This document shows, one piece after another, positions 45,295-58,320 of a DNA stretch of 64,000 bases. Position numbers and translations under genes: made by a program. The stretch's first letter is position 1. Every line of letters starts with the position of its first letter. The notes beneath the pieces were generated by a model that made no database searches, was not told the DNA's origin, and was given only the letters and a program-made list of their open reading frames with translations. Source of the stretch: Sternotherus odoratus (lineage: Eukaryota > Chordata > Testudines > Kinosternidae); the NCBI GenBank assembly GCA_032164245.1, contig JAVMKO010000001.1, positions 62,292,892 to 62,356,891 of the forward strand. The letters run 5' to 3'.

Positions 45295-46217
45295 CAGGGG
45301 TCTGCAACCTTTACCACTCAAAGAGCCATTTGGACCCGTTTCCCACAGTAAAGAAAACACTGGGAGCCACAAAACCCTTTTGACATTTAAAATGAAATAA
45401 CACTGCATATAACGTTTTCTTTGCCTTTATGCTATGTATAAACAAACTATAATGTGTTGCATTTAGATCAGGGGTGTCCAAACTTTTTGGGAAGAGGGCC
45501 AGATTTGGTAAGGACGGTGAAGATGTGTGAGGGCCGACCCCCTCCCCCCCCCCCTCCGGCCGTGCTCTCGCTCTTCTTCCCTCCCCCCCCCCTCCGGCCG
45601 TGCTCTCGCTCTTCTTCCCTCCCCCTCCCCTCCAGCCGTGCTCTCGCTCTTCTTCCCTCCCTCCCCCCCCTCCGGCCGTGCTCTCGCTCTTCTTCCTCCC
45701 CCCCTTTCCTCCCCCCCGCTCCGGCCGTGCTCTCGCTCTTCTTCCCTCCCTCCCCCCCGCTCCGGCCGTGCTCTCGCTCTTCTTCCCTCCTCCTCCCCTC
45801 CAGCCGTGCTCTCGCTCTTCTTCCTCCCCCCCCCCGGCCGTGCTTTCACTCCCCCCCTCCCCCAGCTTGCCTTGCCTTGCCTCGCCTCGTGCCCCGGCCC
45901 CGGCTCGCTCTTATCCGCCGGCTCCGCCGCGCTTCGCCTCCTGCCCCGGCCCCGGCCCGACTCGCACTTCTCCGCCGGCTCCGCCTCGCCTCGTGCCCCG
46001 GCCCCGGCTCCGCCTCCGTTCTTCTCCCCCCTCCCCGCCGCTCGCCTCTTATTGACCCCGCCCCTCTCTTTCGGCTGCGGCTCCGCGCACTGGTTGGACA
46101 GTGCTGGCGGGCCGCATAGAGAACAGTCTGCGGGCCGGTTAAAATTAGAACACACAGGGAGCCGCATCGGAGGGATGAAAGAGCCGCATGCGGCTCCGGA
46201 GCGGTTGCTGACCCCTG
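45295..46217. mobile_element. hAT transposon with second hAT-like insert and minisatellite
   Basis: Outer ends CAGGGGTCTGCAACCTTTAC and GCGGTTGCTGACCCCTG are flanked by an exact 8-bp duplication CTCTAGAG (45287-45294 and 46218-46225). Inside, at 45471, a different hAT-type end (CAGGGGTGTCCAAACTTTTT) begins. Its other end is not clean: GGCGGGCCGCATAGAG and GCGGGCCGGTTAAA lie near 46107-46145. Between them are GC-rich repeats. Confidence 0.88.
45545..45850. repeat. Minisatellite, 7-8 copies of about 39-48 bp
   Basis: The unit contains CCGGCCGTGCTCTCGCTCTT followed by CTTCC and a variable C/T tract. Copies start near 45558, 45597, 45634, 45673, 45722, 45763 and 45801, with a partial one at 45836. 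A second GC-rich repeat with GCCCCGGCCCCGGCTC units follows at 45885-46020. Long open frames on both strands are products of the repeat. Confidence 0.88.
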
Positions 46218-47541
46218 CTCTAGAGAGTGGGGGCATGTTTTATTTATATATTATTGCCTTCAACAGATTATTATAGAGTTGATGTCGCCCCTATTATTAC
46301 TAGTGAATTAGGCTATTAAAGTCCCAGGAATGGGAAAAGAACTGAGGGAATACAAAAGAATTGGGGAGAAGAGGATGTGTTTGTAATATCAATGGTTTGG
46401 TTAATATTTGACTATAGAAACTATTATGACTAGCTGTTCAAAACTGCATGTTTTTTTAGCAATCTCAGGGCTTGACCCTGGGAGGGGCTGAGCAGAGTTG
46501 CAGGTATTCAAAATCTCTCCGGGAAAGGCCCTAATCACCAGCCATGAAGCATTCTAAAGATACAGCTTCATTTTCCACCAGCACAAAAGCAAAATATCCC
46601 TGGTACTAACAGGGACATTTAGTTTTGCCTCATTGAGAGTTAGAAATGTTATGAAAAGAATAATTATTTCTTTCATACCTAAGTCAATAAAAATGCTATT
46701 ATGGCAATAACTGGGGCCCATTTGAGTCAAGCATCAATTGATCTTAAAAATGGGAATCTAAATATTTCCCACCAATGGAGTGTGTGATTTCAGGATACAG
46801 CTGTCACTAAACTGTATTCACTGGTGGCTTATTTTAAAGCATCTAGAACAGCATAAGAAAGGGTGAACACATTTTTAGAAGGTTAACGCTTAGAAAGGGA
46901 AAGGCTTTTCAGTTTTGGTTTCTATTTATTTTTACTATAAAGCCATTTCATAATACGAAAGAGGCCATTTCAGGCAGTGGGATTATCTGACATGCAAAGC
47001 TGGCCTTGTGATTTAGACCATGTACAGAACATAAATATCATAAAGCCACAGAGAGCAGGTGGCCAGAGATTTGAGCAACGATGAACATCAGCCTGCTGCT
47101 TTGGGCTGGTCAGCATCTAGACCAGAGGGCGTCTTTACACTTGTCTGTGCTTTTCTGCAATATTGGGTCTAATACAACTCTCAAGATTCATAAAAAAACA
47201 ATAAAAGCATATCTTAAAAAATTCACAGAGGGTAAGGAAATAGTCCTCTTATATAACTGTGTAAACAGAGCAGCTTTTAAAAATTACATAACCAGTAAAT
47301 TCAGAAGGGGAGGAAAAATCCCAAATTATTAAGACTCTGGGATTTAAACTGGCTCTTTTGGATGTCATCCTCATTCATGACAAGCCAGGCCTATCTGTCT
47401 CTTTATTCCAACACCATCATACTGGAGTGTGTCCCTATGACTTAGGCCCATTTGTGCCAGCTGGCAAAGCATTCACTGTTCATTACAAGCAACTCCTGTC
47501 TCAACCCTGACAAATTCATTATATCTAATAAACCAGTGTCA

Positions 47542-47960
47542 TGGTATTTATCCAGAAAGGATAGCATGTGAGGTCTTTACTGAAAGCTTGAAACTTATCA
47601 ATACTTCTTGTGAGATGTTGTGACCCAAAGCATCCCGTTCTCACACCCTACAGTCTTTACTGCAGTAATATTCATATGAAATATGCCTTTTGTGGTATCA
47701 TATGAAAGCTAATAACATGATTATTAATATCATTGTAAAATGCATGTGTTAACGTTATATGTGAAGTTATGACTTCCCTGTTACTAGGCCATGTTTAAGA
47801 CAAGGCAGCCTATCCATGGTAAAGATGATGAACAGGTCTGTCCCAAAGGAATGAGACTTTACCTCCATTTACATATTAGCAGTAAACAAAGCTATGGAGC
47901 TAAACCAGCAGCAGTGTTATCCTGCTCCTGAACTTGAGAGGCAGAGAACCAACATGGCTT
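47542..47960. repeat. Unclassified repeat shared with 57420-57950
   Basis: ATCATTGTAAAATGCATGTG and GTGAAGTTATGACTTCC correspond to similar sequence at 57530-57590 (ATCATTGTGAAATGTATGTA and AAGAAGTTATG). Possibly a diverged LTR; no ends or duplication found. Confidence 0.4.
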
Positions 47961-48569
47961 CTTAATTCCAGAGAAACACAGGAGACTATTATACTTATAT
48001 GGCCCATTATTGTAGATCTGGCCTCCCCCACAGCCACTCTGGCCTGCTTTAGCCCAATCTCACCTGAGAGTGGGGCAGCCACCTCAACACAGGGAGCAAT
48101 TGGAATGTTTCCTGATTTATAGTCTCCTTAATGTCACAATTGGAGAGTTTTTTGTTTGCTTTGTTGTTGTTTTATTAGTGCCTTGGAATTTGGCAGGATC
48201 CAAGAATTTTCTTAGGAAACAGTGGTGGTCATTGTTTCTTGCCTTATCTTCTGTCACTGTAGGAGAGCTGGCCTTCCTGCTTCTCTCCTCCAGCATGCTC
48301 CAGAGAACAATACCTGCGGGAGAGGGAAGGAGAGCTGGTTGCAGGGAGAGAGGGTTACTTTGTCTCCTCTGAGGAAAAGTCAGATAAAAGATGAAGATTG
48401 TGCATAGAGTATCTCTTCTGAAATGATGTAAAATGCAGGATGTTTCAATTTTTTCCAGGGAAAGGATGTCTGCCACTTCATTCAATTTTAATTTGCTCTT
48501 GTATCAACACAACTTTTCCATCCTAATCAATTATAAGTGATGACTAGAGAGGCCATATTTTGGTGGGAG

Positions 48570-48782
48570 ATGCACTAAGGAGTCTGGGCTAGGGTTACTT
48601 TGACTCGAGTCTGCACACTGCAGTGTGGATGCCAGAGCCCTAGGATTGAGCGCGGGTCAGAAAATTCTTAATCTATCATTAAAATACAATGTAGATGCTC
48701 AAGCTCAGGATTCCCTAACACAAGTCAGCTGACTTGAGTGCCACTAACCCTGAGTTTATATTGGAGTGTAGACATACTCTCA
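48570..48782. repeat. MITE-type repeat, degraded
   Basis: GAGTGTAGACATACTC at the right, with GCACACTGCAGTGTGGATGC and CAGCTGACTTGAGTGCCA inside, resembles the family whose clearer member is 49483-49840. Confidence 0.45.
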
Positions 48783-49482
48783 GTGTTCCTTCCAGCCCTA
48801 TGGATCTAAGTCTATGATTTACATCCACATTAAGGCCCATTTACACTGCCAGAATTGGTATAAAGGTATAAATTCCCTTAGAATAAATGAAAATCATGCC
48901 CCCTCTTAAAAATGTTCAACCAATTTCCAGATGAGAATTCTTAACCTGGGTTTTCTTGATTCCCCACCACACACACACTCTCCCAGAAAGGTTCAAAGCT
49001 GATTCCATGTCCCACCGTTTCTCAGGGTATAGCAAAACTGTTTCTACATTCAACAGAAAGGATTGTTTTACAGTAAAAGCCTTATTTTACAGGCTAATTG
49101 GGGATTAAGGATTGAACATCTCAGAATTACAATAGATACAGTGCCTGAGTTGCAGTAGGGTGCACTGCATCCTTCAAATTACTGCAATGCAGTGAATGCA
49201 ATCCAGTGCACCGAAGGCATCAGAATATGAAAGAATAGGAAACTTATTGGTCATAAGATTGGTGGTGGCAAAATCACAGTTCTAGTATATGTAATTCTTT
49301 TCTGTTTATTTCAATATTTGTACCACCATCAAACAAGAATAATAGCTTGGAGCCATTTTGTTTGATATTTTTAATGTGATCACTTGTAAAATCTTGTCTT
49401 GGTTATGCTATTTATGAGATTTATAGTGCTGCCCTTTATGGTGTAACTAAGTCTCTTGCATAGTGGAATAACTGGGTCTTTT

Positions 49483-49840
49483 GGGTTCTGACTACACTGC
49501 TCTGTAAACCGAGGACTGTGGGACCCAGACTGGTGTACTCAGTACTTCCAAGCCCACACTGCATTGTAAACTTTGTGATCTTACAGTTGCTGGACATGGG
49601 TCTCACAGCCGTTCTAACACATCCATTCTACACTAAGTAGACCTTATGACTCAGGTCTAAGGCTTGAGCTGCATCCACACTGCAAAACGACAGGGCATGG
49701 ACACAAGTGACAGTGGGACTCAGGCTCTGACCCACACCACTAGCAGGGTCCAAGGACACGTCAGACTGATTTGGACAGAAGGGGGCTTGGGCTCAAATCT
49801 GAGTCCGAGCCTGGGCCTAGTGTGCAGTGTAGACATACCC
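49483..49840. mobile_element. MITE with GGGT...TACACTGC inverted ends
   Basis: The left end GGGTTCTGACTACACTGC and the reverse complement of the right end (GGGTATGTCTACACTGC) match closely. Internal GGGCTTGGGCTCAAATCTGA and GAGCCTGGGCCTAG are shared with other turtle repeats in the window. No coding capacity; superfamily not determined. Confidence 0.6.
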
Positions 49841-51589
49841 TGATGTGATACATTTCATAATATAAAATGGAGTCTCTGGGATATAAATCAAAAGCATCAA
49901 ATGTAGTTTTTCTATGACTGCGATCTGTTCAGTGCATTCTTTCCCAGGTGGTAAGCAAGGTGCACAAACCTTTCAGGGACTAAGCTTGGCTTTCTAGTGG
50001 TTCCACTCGTCTTTCAGGGGCCATAACATTTTTTACTTCCTGTAAATTGTAAGAATTTGCTCTTTCTGAGCCTTGTGATTTTATTTTTCCCTGCTTGGTG
50101 GTTTCAACACAGCTTTCAGTATGACAAACTGTAGAGTACAAATTATTGCTCTCCAGTGCGTTCTCAGTTGGAGAAATGGAGGATTTCAATTTATATAGTT
50201 TAGCACTTCTCATGACAATTGAGTAGTTTATAGGTTCCTCCAAATAATAACAAACTGTGAGGTTCTCATCCTTTGTACATAAACAAAGTGTCACCATTTT
50301 GTGCCAAGAAATGCTACTACATCATGCAGTGAAGTTTTGTTTATCATTCCTATCCATGACATAGCATTCCTATGTTCTTGTTCTTATGTTTTTAATCCCA
50401 AGTGGATCAAGTTGTCAGCTCTTGGTTTTTTTGTTTTGTTGCTCTAGGTGATTTTTTTCCCTTGTCAAAATATTATATGCAATTAATTGAATTTTAAAGA
50501 TTAAAAAAGACAAGGCAGAGAGCTTCTGGATGATGCATCTGCTCAAGCTTGAATCTGGTCCTATCCCTACACTTTCCTAACATATTTAATTTCTGATGCT
50601 CAAAAATTAGGGGGTTTATTAGAAATATAATCAAAACTAAATCACAAACATATGGAGATACTTTTCAGATTGAGTACAGGAAATTAAGAGGACAAAAACA
50701 AAAGTAACCTTGCACATTCTAAAAATCAATATAACTAACTTGACAAGTAAATTATCATAGTCAAACATATTAATTCTCTGTCCCTATTTTAAACAAGTCT
50801 CAGCAGAAGAAAAAAAATAACAGCTGAAAACCACAGACAGCAAGATACGAGATATAATTATACATACAATATTTGCATAGTTCTAATCTGAAATACATAC
50901 AACTGTTCTATCTTCAGTTCTAAAAATATTTGCCTTCGGAAACTGGACAGTGGAGTGGGCTAATAATGGAATATAATCTCTCACCTCTGTGCCATCAGTT
51001 CCTATCCAAACCAGGTTGGCAGTGTCCAAAAGTTGTTAGCAACTTATGATTGGTCAGAAGCTTGTAGCTCTTGAGCAAGCAAGATGATAGAACCAGCCGG
51101 TCATCCTTTGCTAGCATGTCACAGAAAAGGCTACTGTTTTCTGTGTACCCCAGAGGAATACATGTTGTACTTATTGTTTACACCTTGATCCTCCAACTCC
51201 TGCCTTGGTGCACAGTAAGGAACAAAATTTGTTTCATGGAATAGTGCATGTGTGAGACGAGGCTATAAATAGACTCAAGTACGGTTATACATTAGGCATG
51301 ATCCTCTGCACTGAATGGAAAAAAATCTCATGCCTCTTGCATGCCTGCTCCTCTACTCTCAAGAACACCAGACAACAAAGGAAAAAGATGTGGTTGGAGA
51401 ATGGACATGTTTGAGAAGACTCAGTCCTCAGTGGAGGATGAATAAAACCCTTTATGAAATTTTGAAATCCAGTTTGAAAAATATCATGAGAAGATAGAAA
51501 TAAAGAACAAAAGGAGAGTCAGGAAAAATGTTACGTGTGTATGTGTGTTGCAAGGATAGAAACATAAAGTTACTTTGCAAGGACCACAG

Positions 51590-51841
51590 AGTTCAAAAGA
51601 GAACTAGATGGGTTATGGAGGGATAGGTCCAGCAATGGCTATTAGCAGAGATGGTCAGGGATACAATCCCATGCTCTGGCTGTCCCTAGCCTCTGACTAT
51701 CACAAGCTAGGAATGGACAATGGGGGAGGTATCACTTGGTGATTGTCTTCTGAAGCATGTGGCATTGGCCCATGTCAGAAGACAGGACACTGTACTAGAT
51801 GGACCATTGGCCTGACCCAGCATGGCCATTCTTATGCTCAA
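51590..51841 (+). mobile_element. CR1 LINE 3' end
   Basis: GAGAACTAGATGGGTTATGG, GCTATTAGCAGAGATGGTCA, CATGTCAGAAGACAGGACAC and the closing GACCCAGCATGGCCATTCTT are CR1 tail blocks in order. Confidence 0.92.
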
Positions 51842-51859
51842 TTCCTGTGTTGCTATTAA

Positions 51860-52149
51860 CAGGGCCGGCTCCAGGCACTAGCGCTCCAAGTGCGTACCTG
51901 GAGCGGCAAGCTGAGGGGGGCGGCATGATGTTCGCCGTCAGGGCAGTAGTTTGGCTGTCTTCGGCAGCATGCCTGCGGGAAGTCCGGGAAGTTGGGATTC
52001 GGTGGCCTTTCGGCAGTGGGAATGACAAGGCCGCAGGACCCGAGGATCTCCCGCAGAAACACCACCGAATCCGCTGTACACCAGACCACCTGCAGGCATG
52101 CCGCAGAACTTCCACACTTGGGATGGCAAAAACCTTAGAGCCACCGGTG
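51860..52149. mobile_element. hAT MITE (CAGGGCCGGCTCCAGG family)
   Basis: Starts CAGGGCCGGCTCCAGGCAC and ends GAGCCACCGGTG, with flanks GCTATTAA and ACTATTGA agreeing at 6 of 8. It is the same family as 62958-63145 but longer, with an internal GC-rich segment that has CTGCGGGAAGTCC and GCCGCAGAACTTCC as inverted pieces. It abuts the CR1 tail ending at 51841. Confidence 0.72.
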
Positions 52150-52934
52150 ACTATTGATGAGTGATGGGAAAGAATCTGTGAACTGTATTGGTGGATCCCT
52201 GCACCTGTGCAGAACCCACAAAGAGTTAACAGGACTCTGTGTGATTTCAGCAGTGCACTTGTTTCTGAGCTTTAGGACGTAATCAGTTGTCACTGAAATT
52301 GAAAGTTCTGGGAATTGGTTGGGTTCGTAGGTGAAGTTCTCATCCAGGCAGAAATAAAACCTGATTACCTGGAGTCTAAGGGGGGGGGGGGCAGAAGGCT
52401 TTGCATAGATGCTCTGAACCAGGTGAATATCATGTTTAAAGCATCCAGCTGTTTCACAAACTGGTTTTGTATCTAATTAAACAATATTTTCTTGTAGTTT
52501 TGCATTCTGCATGTTTGCTTCACAGATTTTAAATGGGGCATTTTCCTAGTCAGAGGAGCAGATGCAGGGGGCAGAGGGAGAGTTCAGCACCCCTTGGCTA
52601 CTTTCATCTCCATGAGTGAGTCCTGGAGTGCTGAGCATATTTGAAAATCTGCCCCATAATTCCTAGGCAGCAGGCAACCAGTAAGGTGCAGATTCACTAG
52701 AAAATTACAATTAGCAGGGATCAATGGCCTGCAGTTTCTCTCTCTGCTGTAAGTATCTTTGAACGTAAGCAACCAAATGGAGTTCTCCACAGTAGAGCTG
52801 GTGCTGGCCAAAATAAGATTAAAATGTTGCAATCCGGATTTTAGAATTCAGGAGGCAACTGTTCTCACACTGACAGGGAGTCTCCACCAGGCCTTGTGGC
52901 ATCAGGCACTGAGGGAGGAATATAGATGTTTTTG

Positions 52935-53128
52935 CCAAACACTGCAAAAAATAAAAAAGTGATGTACTGAAGACTGGAGCTCGGGCTTTGGCTTTGGCCC
53001 TTCCACCCAGAGCGGTGGGCTCGGGTGGGCTCGGGTGGGCTCAGGCTTCAGTCCTCCCTCCTGAGGTCGCGTAGTAATTTTTGTTGTCAGAAGGGGGTTG
53101 TAGTGCACTGAAGTTTGAGAACTCTGAG
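52935..53128. repeat. hAT-type repeat fragment
   Basis: Includes three tandem GGTGGGCTCG units (53014-53042) and ends GAAGTTTGAGAACTCTG, a diverged hAT end. The left end is lost. Confidence 0.45.
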
Positions 53129-54078
53129 TAACAGAGAGTTTCAAAAGGCATTTCTATGTCATTTACATAGGAAAATAATGGTAGGGGCAAATGCATGTTG
53201 TCTGGTACAGGTTCTTTTTGAACCACGTTAAAACCAGAAATAAAGTCAGGAGAGGACGATGAAATTGTCACATCATAATATTTATAATAAAAACATATAT
53301 CTTCACACAGCCCTCTAATTAATTGATTTGTCATCTAACCTTTAGCTATAACTAGAAGCTGGTATATTTCGCTCGTCATCATCATGATGCCTAGCAGTCA
53401 GTGACACACCAAATAGTCATTGTGAGATAATTTTGCTACACGGTGCATGCTGAATGAGACACCTACCAATCTTTGTTATTAAAGAGATTGACATATCTAG
53501 TCCACCATGCATGATGCTAAATTTCACTCCTTTGTGCAGAAGAAATGTAAATCTCATCAAAGCTTTTCAGAGCAATTTTTTCAAGGCTCTAGCTTAGCTA
53601 GGATTCTTTGGGCTGCTGCATAAGACGCTCAGTTTGATCCCAGAGTCTGCCTTTCACCCCCTTGATTAGCAGCCTGAGAGCACTACCAAGCTGGCACATT
53701 TAGACCAAGTGCTGCCCTTTAACTCACCATCTCTGTTTAATTGAATTTTTTTAATATTTGGAAATGAAAAGAGCAAGACATTTGACAGGTTATTCAATAT
53801 TGATCCGTGTGGATGATTTCAGTCCAAATGAGAAATCTGTTATGACACTGTAGATTTTTATGTTAGAGTTCACCATAAAGGTCTCTCTTCCATATTTAAT
53901 TTCTCATTTCATAAAGTGAGGTAAACCTGCAAGACTTTGCCAAAGTACTTCCAGTCATGGCCCAAAACCATGGGGTAGGCAAGAGAAGCCACCACGCCCA
54001 CAAGAAAAGTCTCTGTGTAGTTCCCTAATGTCAGCTGTATATCCTTTGTGGGATACAGGCACATGTACCTCACATATA

Positions 54079-54835
54079 TGTAACCCTTCTGCCATCAGTA
54101 TTGGCAGCAACAAGGGCTGGGTTCAGTATCTAGGGGTTCTGTTCCTATAACACAATGCAAAAGTGGCTTGAGCCCCCACCCAGTGACCTGGGACAACCAC
54201 ATACCACCCCTCTGGGCACTTCAAAGAGGCAATACTTCCCCTCTCACAAGCACGGAGTCTGAGTGTACCAAAAGCCTTTTGATAACAGAGAGAAATAATG
54301 TGGCATTATATTGGGGAAACACCACAAACAGGATTCATAAAACAAACCATGAACCAGAAGCCCCTCCTCCCAAGCAAATGGGCTGTGTCCTTTCCCTTTG
54401 GTTCTTGAGTCTCACAACACCAAAAGTCACCCAAGGTCCCAAAAGTCCAAAGGCCCAAAAGTCTCTGCAGAGTTCAAAAGTTCTTCTGCAGAGTTTTACC
54501 TCCCAGCCTGGGTGGAAATGGGGGGCCAAGTTAAGGGACACCTTATGTGGTCCGAGGCCGACTGCCCTGCTTCTCTGTGGGGTTCTGCTGTAGCCCTCAC
54601 TGCGAGCCGCTCCACTAGCCATCCCACAAACTGCTCCCCTCTGCCAGCTGTCTCACGAGCTGCTCTGCCAGACATTTTGTTCTACCAGCCGTCCCAGGAA
54701 CTGCTCTGCTCCACCAGCCACTCCTCTCCACTCCACTTCATCAGCTGCTCTGCTCCACCAGCTGTTCCATGAACTGCTCCGCTCCATCAGCTGCTCCGCT
54801 CCTCCAGCCGCTCCGTTAGCTGTCCCTGAGCCCTG
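54079..54835 (-). mobile_element. LTR-like fragment with minisatellite
   Basis: On the minus strand the fragment ends GCAGAAGGGTTACA. It contains long blocks of a common turtle LTR-like repeat (GGGACAACCACATACCACCC and GAGGCAATACTTCCCCTCTC on the plus strand). Its upstream part (54600-54830) is a tandem array of about 20-30-bp GCTGCTCCGCTCCACCAG-like units. No target duplication was found, so it may be truncated. Confidence 0.5.
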
Positions 54836-54897
54836 TGAGCCTGAGTCAGTTGGCATGGGCCAGCAGCACGTTTTTCTTTGCTCCATAGACATAGCCA
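54831..54897. repeat. MITE fragment, family of 42950
   Basis: GAGCCTGAGTCAGTTGGCAT and GGGCCAGCAGCACG followed by CATAGACATAGCC is a reverse-strand piece of the repeat at 42950-43140. Confidence 0.5.
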
Positions 54898-57419
54898 TTG
54901 TGTCCCACATTTGGGCTTTGGCAAGCCAAGACGTATGAAAGTGGCATCTTTGAATAAAAAATAACTAAAGATTTCAGGGTTGTAGGTAAGAGGACTGTTC
55001 TAATTGGAGTTTTCTCTGAAATCCTTTATGGTTTGTGAACGTAGTTCTTGTGAAAGATGCCAGAAGGACAGCCCTTGAAACTAAAGCTCTCTGTAGCCCA
55101 TATTGTGAATGGTGCCTGCTGAGTTGTAGAGGAAGAAGCTTCCATTGCTTGTGTGGGAGCACCTTACAATAGCTCTCTCCCTGATCTCTATGTACTCCAT
55201 GTGCTCTGCTCACTCTTCCTCCTCAAAAGGAGATTAGGTGTGTAGGGGAGGAGGTAGGGTCATTGGGTCAGCAAACCTGGGGCCTACTTAATGGGTTGCC
55301 AAATCCAAATCTTGCACTTTTTTGGTGCAAGTGGATGAAGAGTCTGCTCCACCAGAGATGGTGTAGCTCCCTGCTCTTCACCAGGTCTAAGGCTTAAAAG
55401 CTACAATATATTCCATATACCTGCAAAACTGGCACAGGCATCAAGACTGAAATCTTCTTAAAGTCCCAGTTATCAGCCCACCACTACCCCACCCATGCAG
55501 CAGAGACAGAATTGCTCTGCTACCGTGCTTCAAACTGGACTTGGAGGGATCACCTCTATTGATGAGGTTCAGTATCCACAATCCCATCTAATTTTTGGCC
55601 TCTTATCCACAGTGAAGCTTCTTTGTGTTGTGGTTCCCTAGGAATTACAGTGAAACCAGAAAACAGATTATAACAGCCATCAAGATTATAACAATTTTCA
55701 GGTTCTAGGCTGGATTCAAGCTAGTATCCTAATTCATGCAGCCCCTGGGATTGACTGGGCTGTGGAAACCTGACTCACACTATCGAACACATAATTCACA
55801 AGAAAATGGCAGCTGAAGTCAGTGAGATTAGATGCAGGAGTGAGTGCTCAGCAACTTGATGGAAGTCTTAGGAATCTACAGAGAGTGTACACTCTCCCCA
55901 GCTGTCTTCTGGCTGGTTATATTTTCCCCTTTTCTCTTTGCCTCAACCCCATCACCTATTTTCCTTTCTTGACAGAACAGGAGAGCCCTGATAGAATTAT
56001 AAAATCTTGTAGCTTTACATCCTGAGAAGCAGACTTTGAGTACTTTAAAAGAAGATTTTATGGTAATTGCAGATGCTTGAAATTGAAATACTGATCTTTG
56101 GGAAGAAAGGGTTTCATTATCTTTTAATTTCAAGATGAATGGATGTCATTTTTTAGTCAATGTCTTTTTTCAGCACTCTTGATAACATTTCCACAGCATA
56201 TTGCCTTCTGGGAAGGGACTGAGATTCTCTTTCACAGATATTATTCTGTTTGAAATTTTTGTTTTAAGAGAATGAATATGAATTTAAGTGTGTTTTTAAC
56301 ATAAACTTGCTCTCCTTAGCAGTCTGCTAGCATAATCTCCTAGCAGTATGATACTGTAAAAATGGTCCTTATCATCACATACAATATTTAAGAAATTCAA
56401 ATATTTGTATTATTAGTAATACTACGTGAAATACTATGTGAAAACCGGCTATTTCTGGTTGTTCAAAAAAGCAATGTGTGTGTGCTTTTTAAAATCACCT
56501 ACGTTAATAAAGGTGAGAATTAGATATATTCTTAATGATTGAGTCTGGTTGATAATAATCTTGCAATTAGATGGTTCTCAAAGTCATAAACAATAAAAAG
56601 AGGCACATAACCACTGTGTACATTGCAATATTTCCAAAAATGTATAATATAGCAGATATAGAGATTTGAGTTTTTTTGTTTGGAAAAAACAAAACTACTT
56701 GTAATGTCACAGATGTAAATGGCATTGTTATACAAGAGATGAAGATGGTGTCTCTGCCCTGAAGAAATCACAATGATAGATCACCTGGAAAGATTCAGAT
56801 ATCCTGCTCCCAGTTCTGTTCCTGTGACATCAAACAGGCTCTTCAACTGGTGTCAATCTGCAAAATTCACCCAAACTGTTTTTCTTTCCATGATGTTTCA
56901 TAAGTCCCATGTGTCCCTTCACCCATTTTCATGACTTCTTCACACAATTTCATTTTCATTGAAAAAACTATGATAGCATTTTACTTGAGGATCATTGCTT
57001 TCTAATTGGCTACAACACATCATCTTCCCTGTTCAGAGGTACTTCAGTCCGGAGCATATTCCATACTAAAATGCATGAAATTTCAGTGCATTAGTTTCAA
57101 GGGCAAAGCTGCTGTACCTACAAGACTCCTCAGAAACATACCCAGAATGGGAGGGGAAAGAGCTCTATGGGCTGGTCACAGAACGGGAGGTGTGAGCTTT
57201 TAAGGGATGATATACAAGAAGGGCCTAAACCAGGGTCATGGGAAACGAAGGAAGCTTGACTAATGGAAACAGTGAAGGAGTTTTCCTTATCTCAGCAGAG
57301 CTAAAGGGGAGCCGCTAAATTTTTGTCTGTAACTTTTCCCCTACACACCTGCTTTTCTGAGCACAAATAGCTTAGCTGAACATACAGGTCAGATATCATG
57401 ACCAGGGACCTCTTGGTGC

Positions 57420-57950
57420 TAACTGCCAGAAGGATTTGCAGGTGTTCACAGGGTCAGATATATGTGTAATAGTTCCCCAAAAGGTGACATCTAAGGACTC
57501 TACTGAGAGCCAGTATCCTGCTGGTCATCAAAATCATTGTGAAATGTATGTACAGATAAATATTTAAGAAGTTATGTAGCTATACTGAAAATTCAAGACT
57601 TGGGATTAGGGTGGGTCAGCAGAAGGAATATTTTAGGAATGTTCCTTTCAGACAGATGATAACAGATGCTTATGTCCCTGTCTGATCATATGTGTACTGT
57701 ATATTGTCTGTTTCACAATGGAGGTCTATTTGCATATTGAGTTTGATGCTAATCACAAGGTTGCAAAACCAACAAGATAGGGAAGCCACAGGGGGAAAAA
57801 AACCAATCAGCAAAGAGTCTCTCGTTTATGAAAAAAACCCAAAGGATTGTCCTGATATATCTAATGGTACCAAGAAACACTGTGAGTGCCCAGTAGAACA
57901 GAGTCGGAACGCTCCAGAGAGACACTCAGGGGTTGGACTGTGGTCAGAAG
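57420..57950. repeat. Unclassified repeat shared with 47542-47960
   Basis: Second member of the family at 47542. Contains GAGAGCCAGTATCCTGCTGG and GAAACACTGTGAGTGCCCAG. Class unknown. Confidence 0.38.
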
Positions 57951-57959
57951 TGCCAACTT

Positions 57960-58320
57960 TCTAATGTGCTGGGGGCTGCTCAACCCCCATCTCTACCCCA
58001 AGCCCTGCCCCCACTCCACCCCTTCCCTAAAGACACCACCCCTGTCCTGCCTCTTCTGCCTTTATTATGCCCTGCTCCATCCCTGCTCTCTCCTCACCCC
58101 ACCTCTTCCTGCCCAGTTTTGCTCCCTCCCCCCAGCACATTCCACCCTTGCTCCTCCCCCTCCCCCCACCACCTCCTGCATGCCGTGGAACAGCTGATTC
58201 ACAGCAGGTGGGAGGCCCTGGGAAGGAGGGGGAGAAGCTGATTGGGGGGGATGCTGAGCATCCATTCCCCCCCCACCCCCGGGGTTCTCTCGCCCTGGAG
58301 AACCCACGGAGTCTGTCCCT
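57960..58320. repeat. C-rich repeat, probably hAT interior
   Basis: C-rich DNA with ACTCCACCCCTTCCCTAAAG, CCACCTCCTGCATGCCG and GGAACAGCTGATTCACAGCA resembles the inner part of a common turtle DNA-transposon repeat. Ends are not clear. Open frames here are compositional. Confidence 0.45.

Noticed and set aside
45545..45850. Array that superficially resembles a CRISPR array
   Set aside because: Eukaryotic sequence; units are head-to-tail minisatellite copies without unique spacers.
45463..46236. Open frames of more than 200 codons over 45.4-46.2 kb
   Set aside because: They translate a C/T-rich minisatellite inside a hAT element; the peptides are repeated Pro/Ser/Arg or Glu/Arg strings.
49980..50297. 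105-codon minus-strand frame with ordinary composition
   Set aside because: No similarity I recognise, no splice or promoter context, and such a length is expected by chance in 64 kb.
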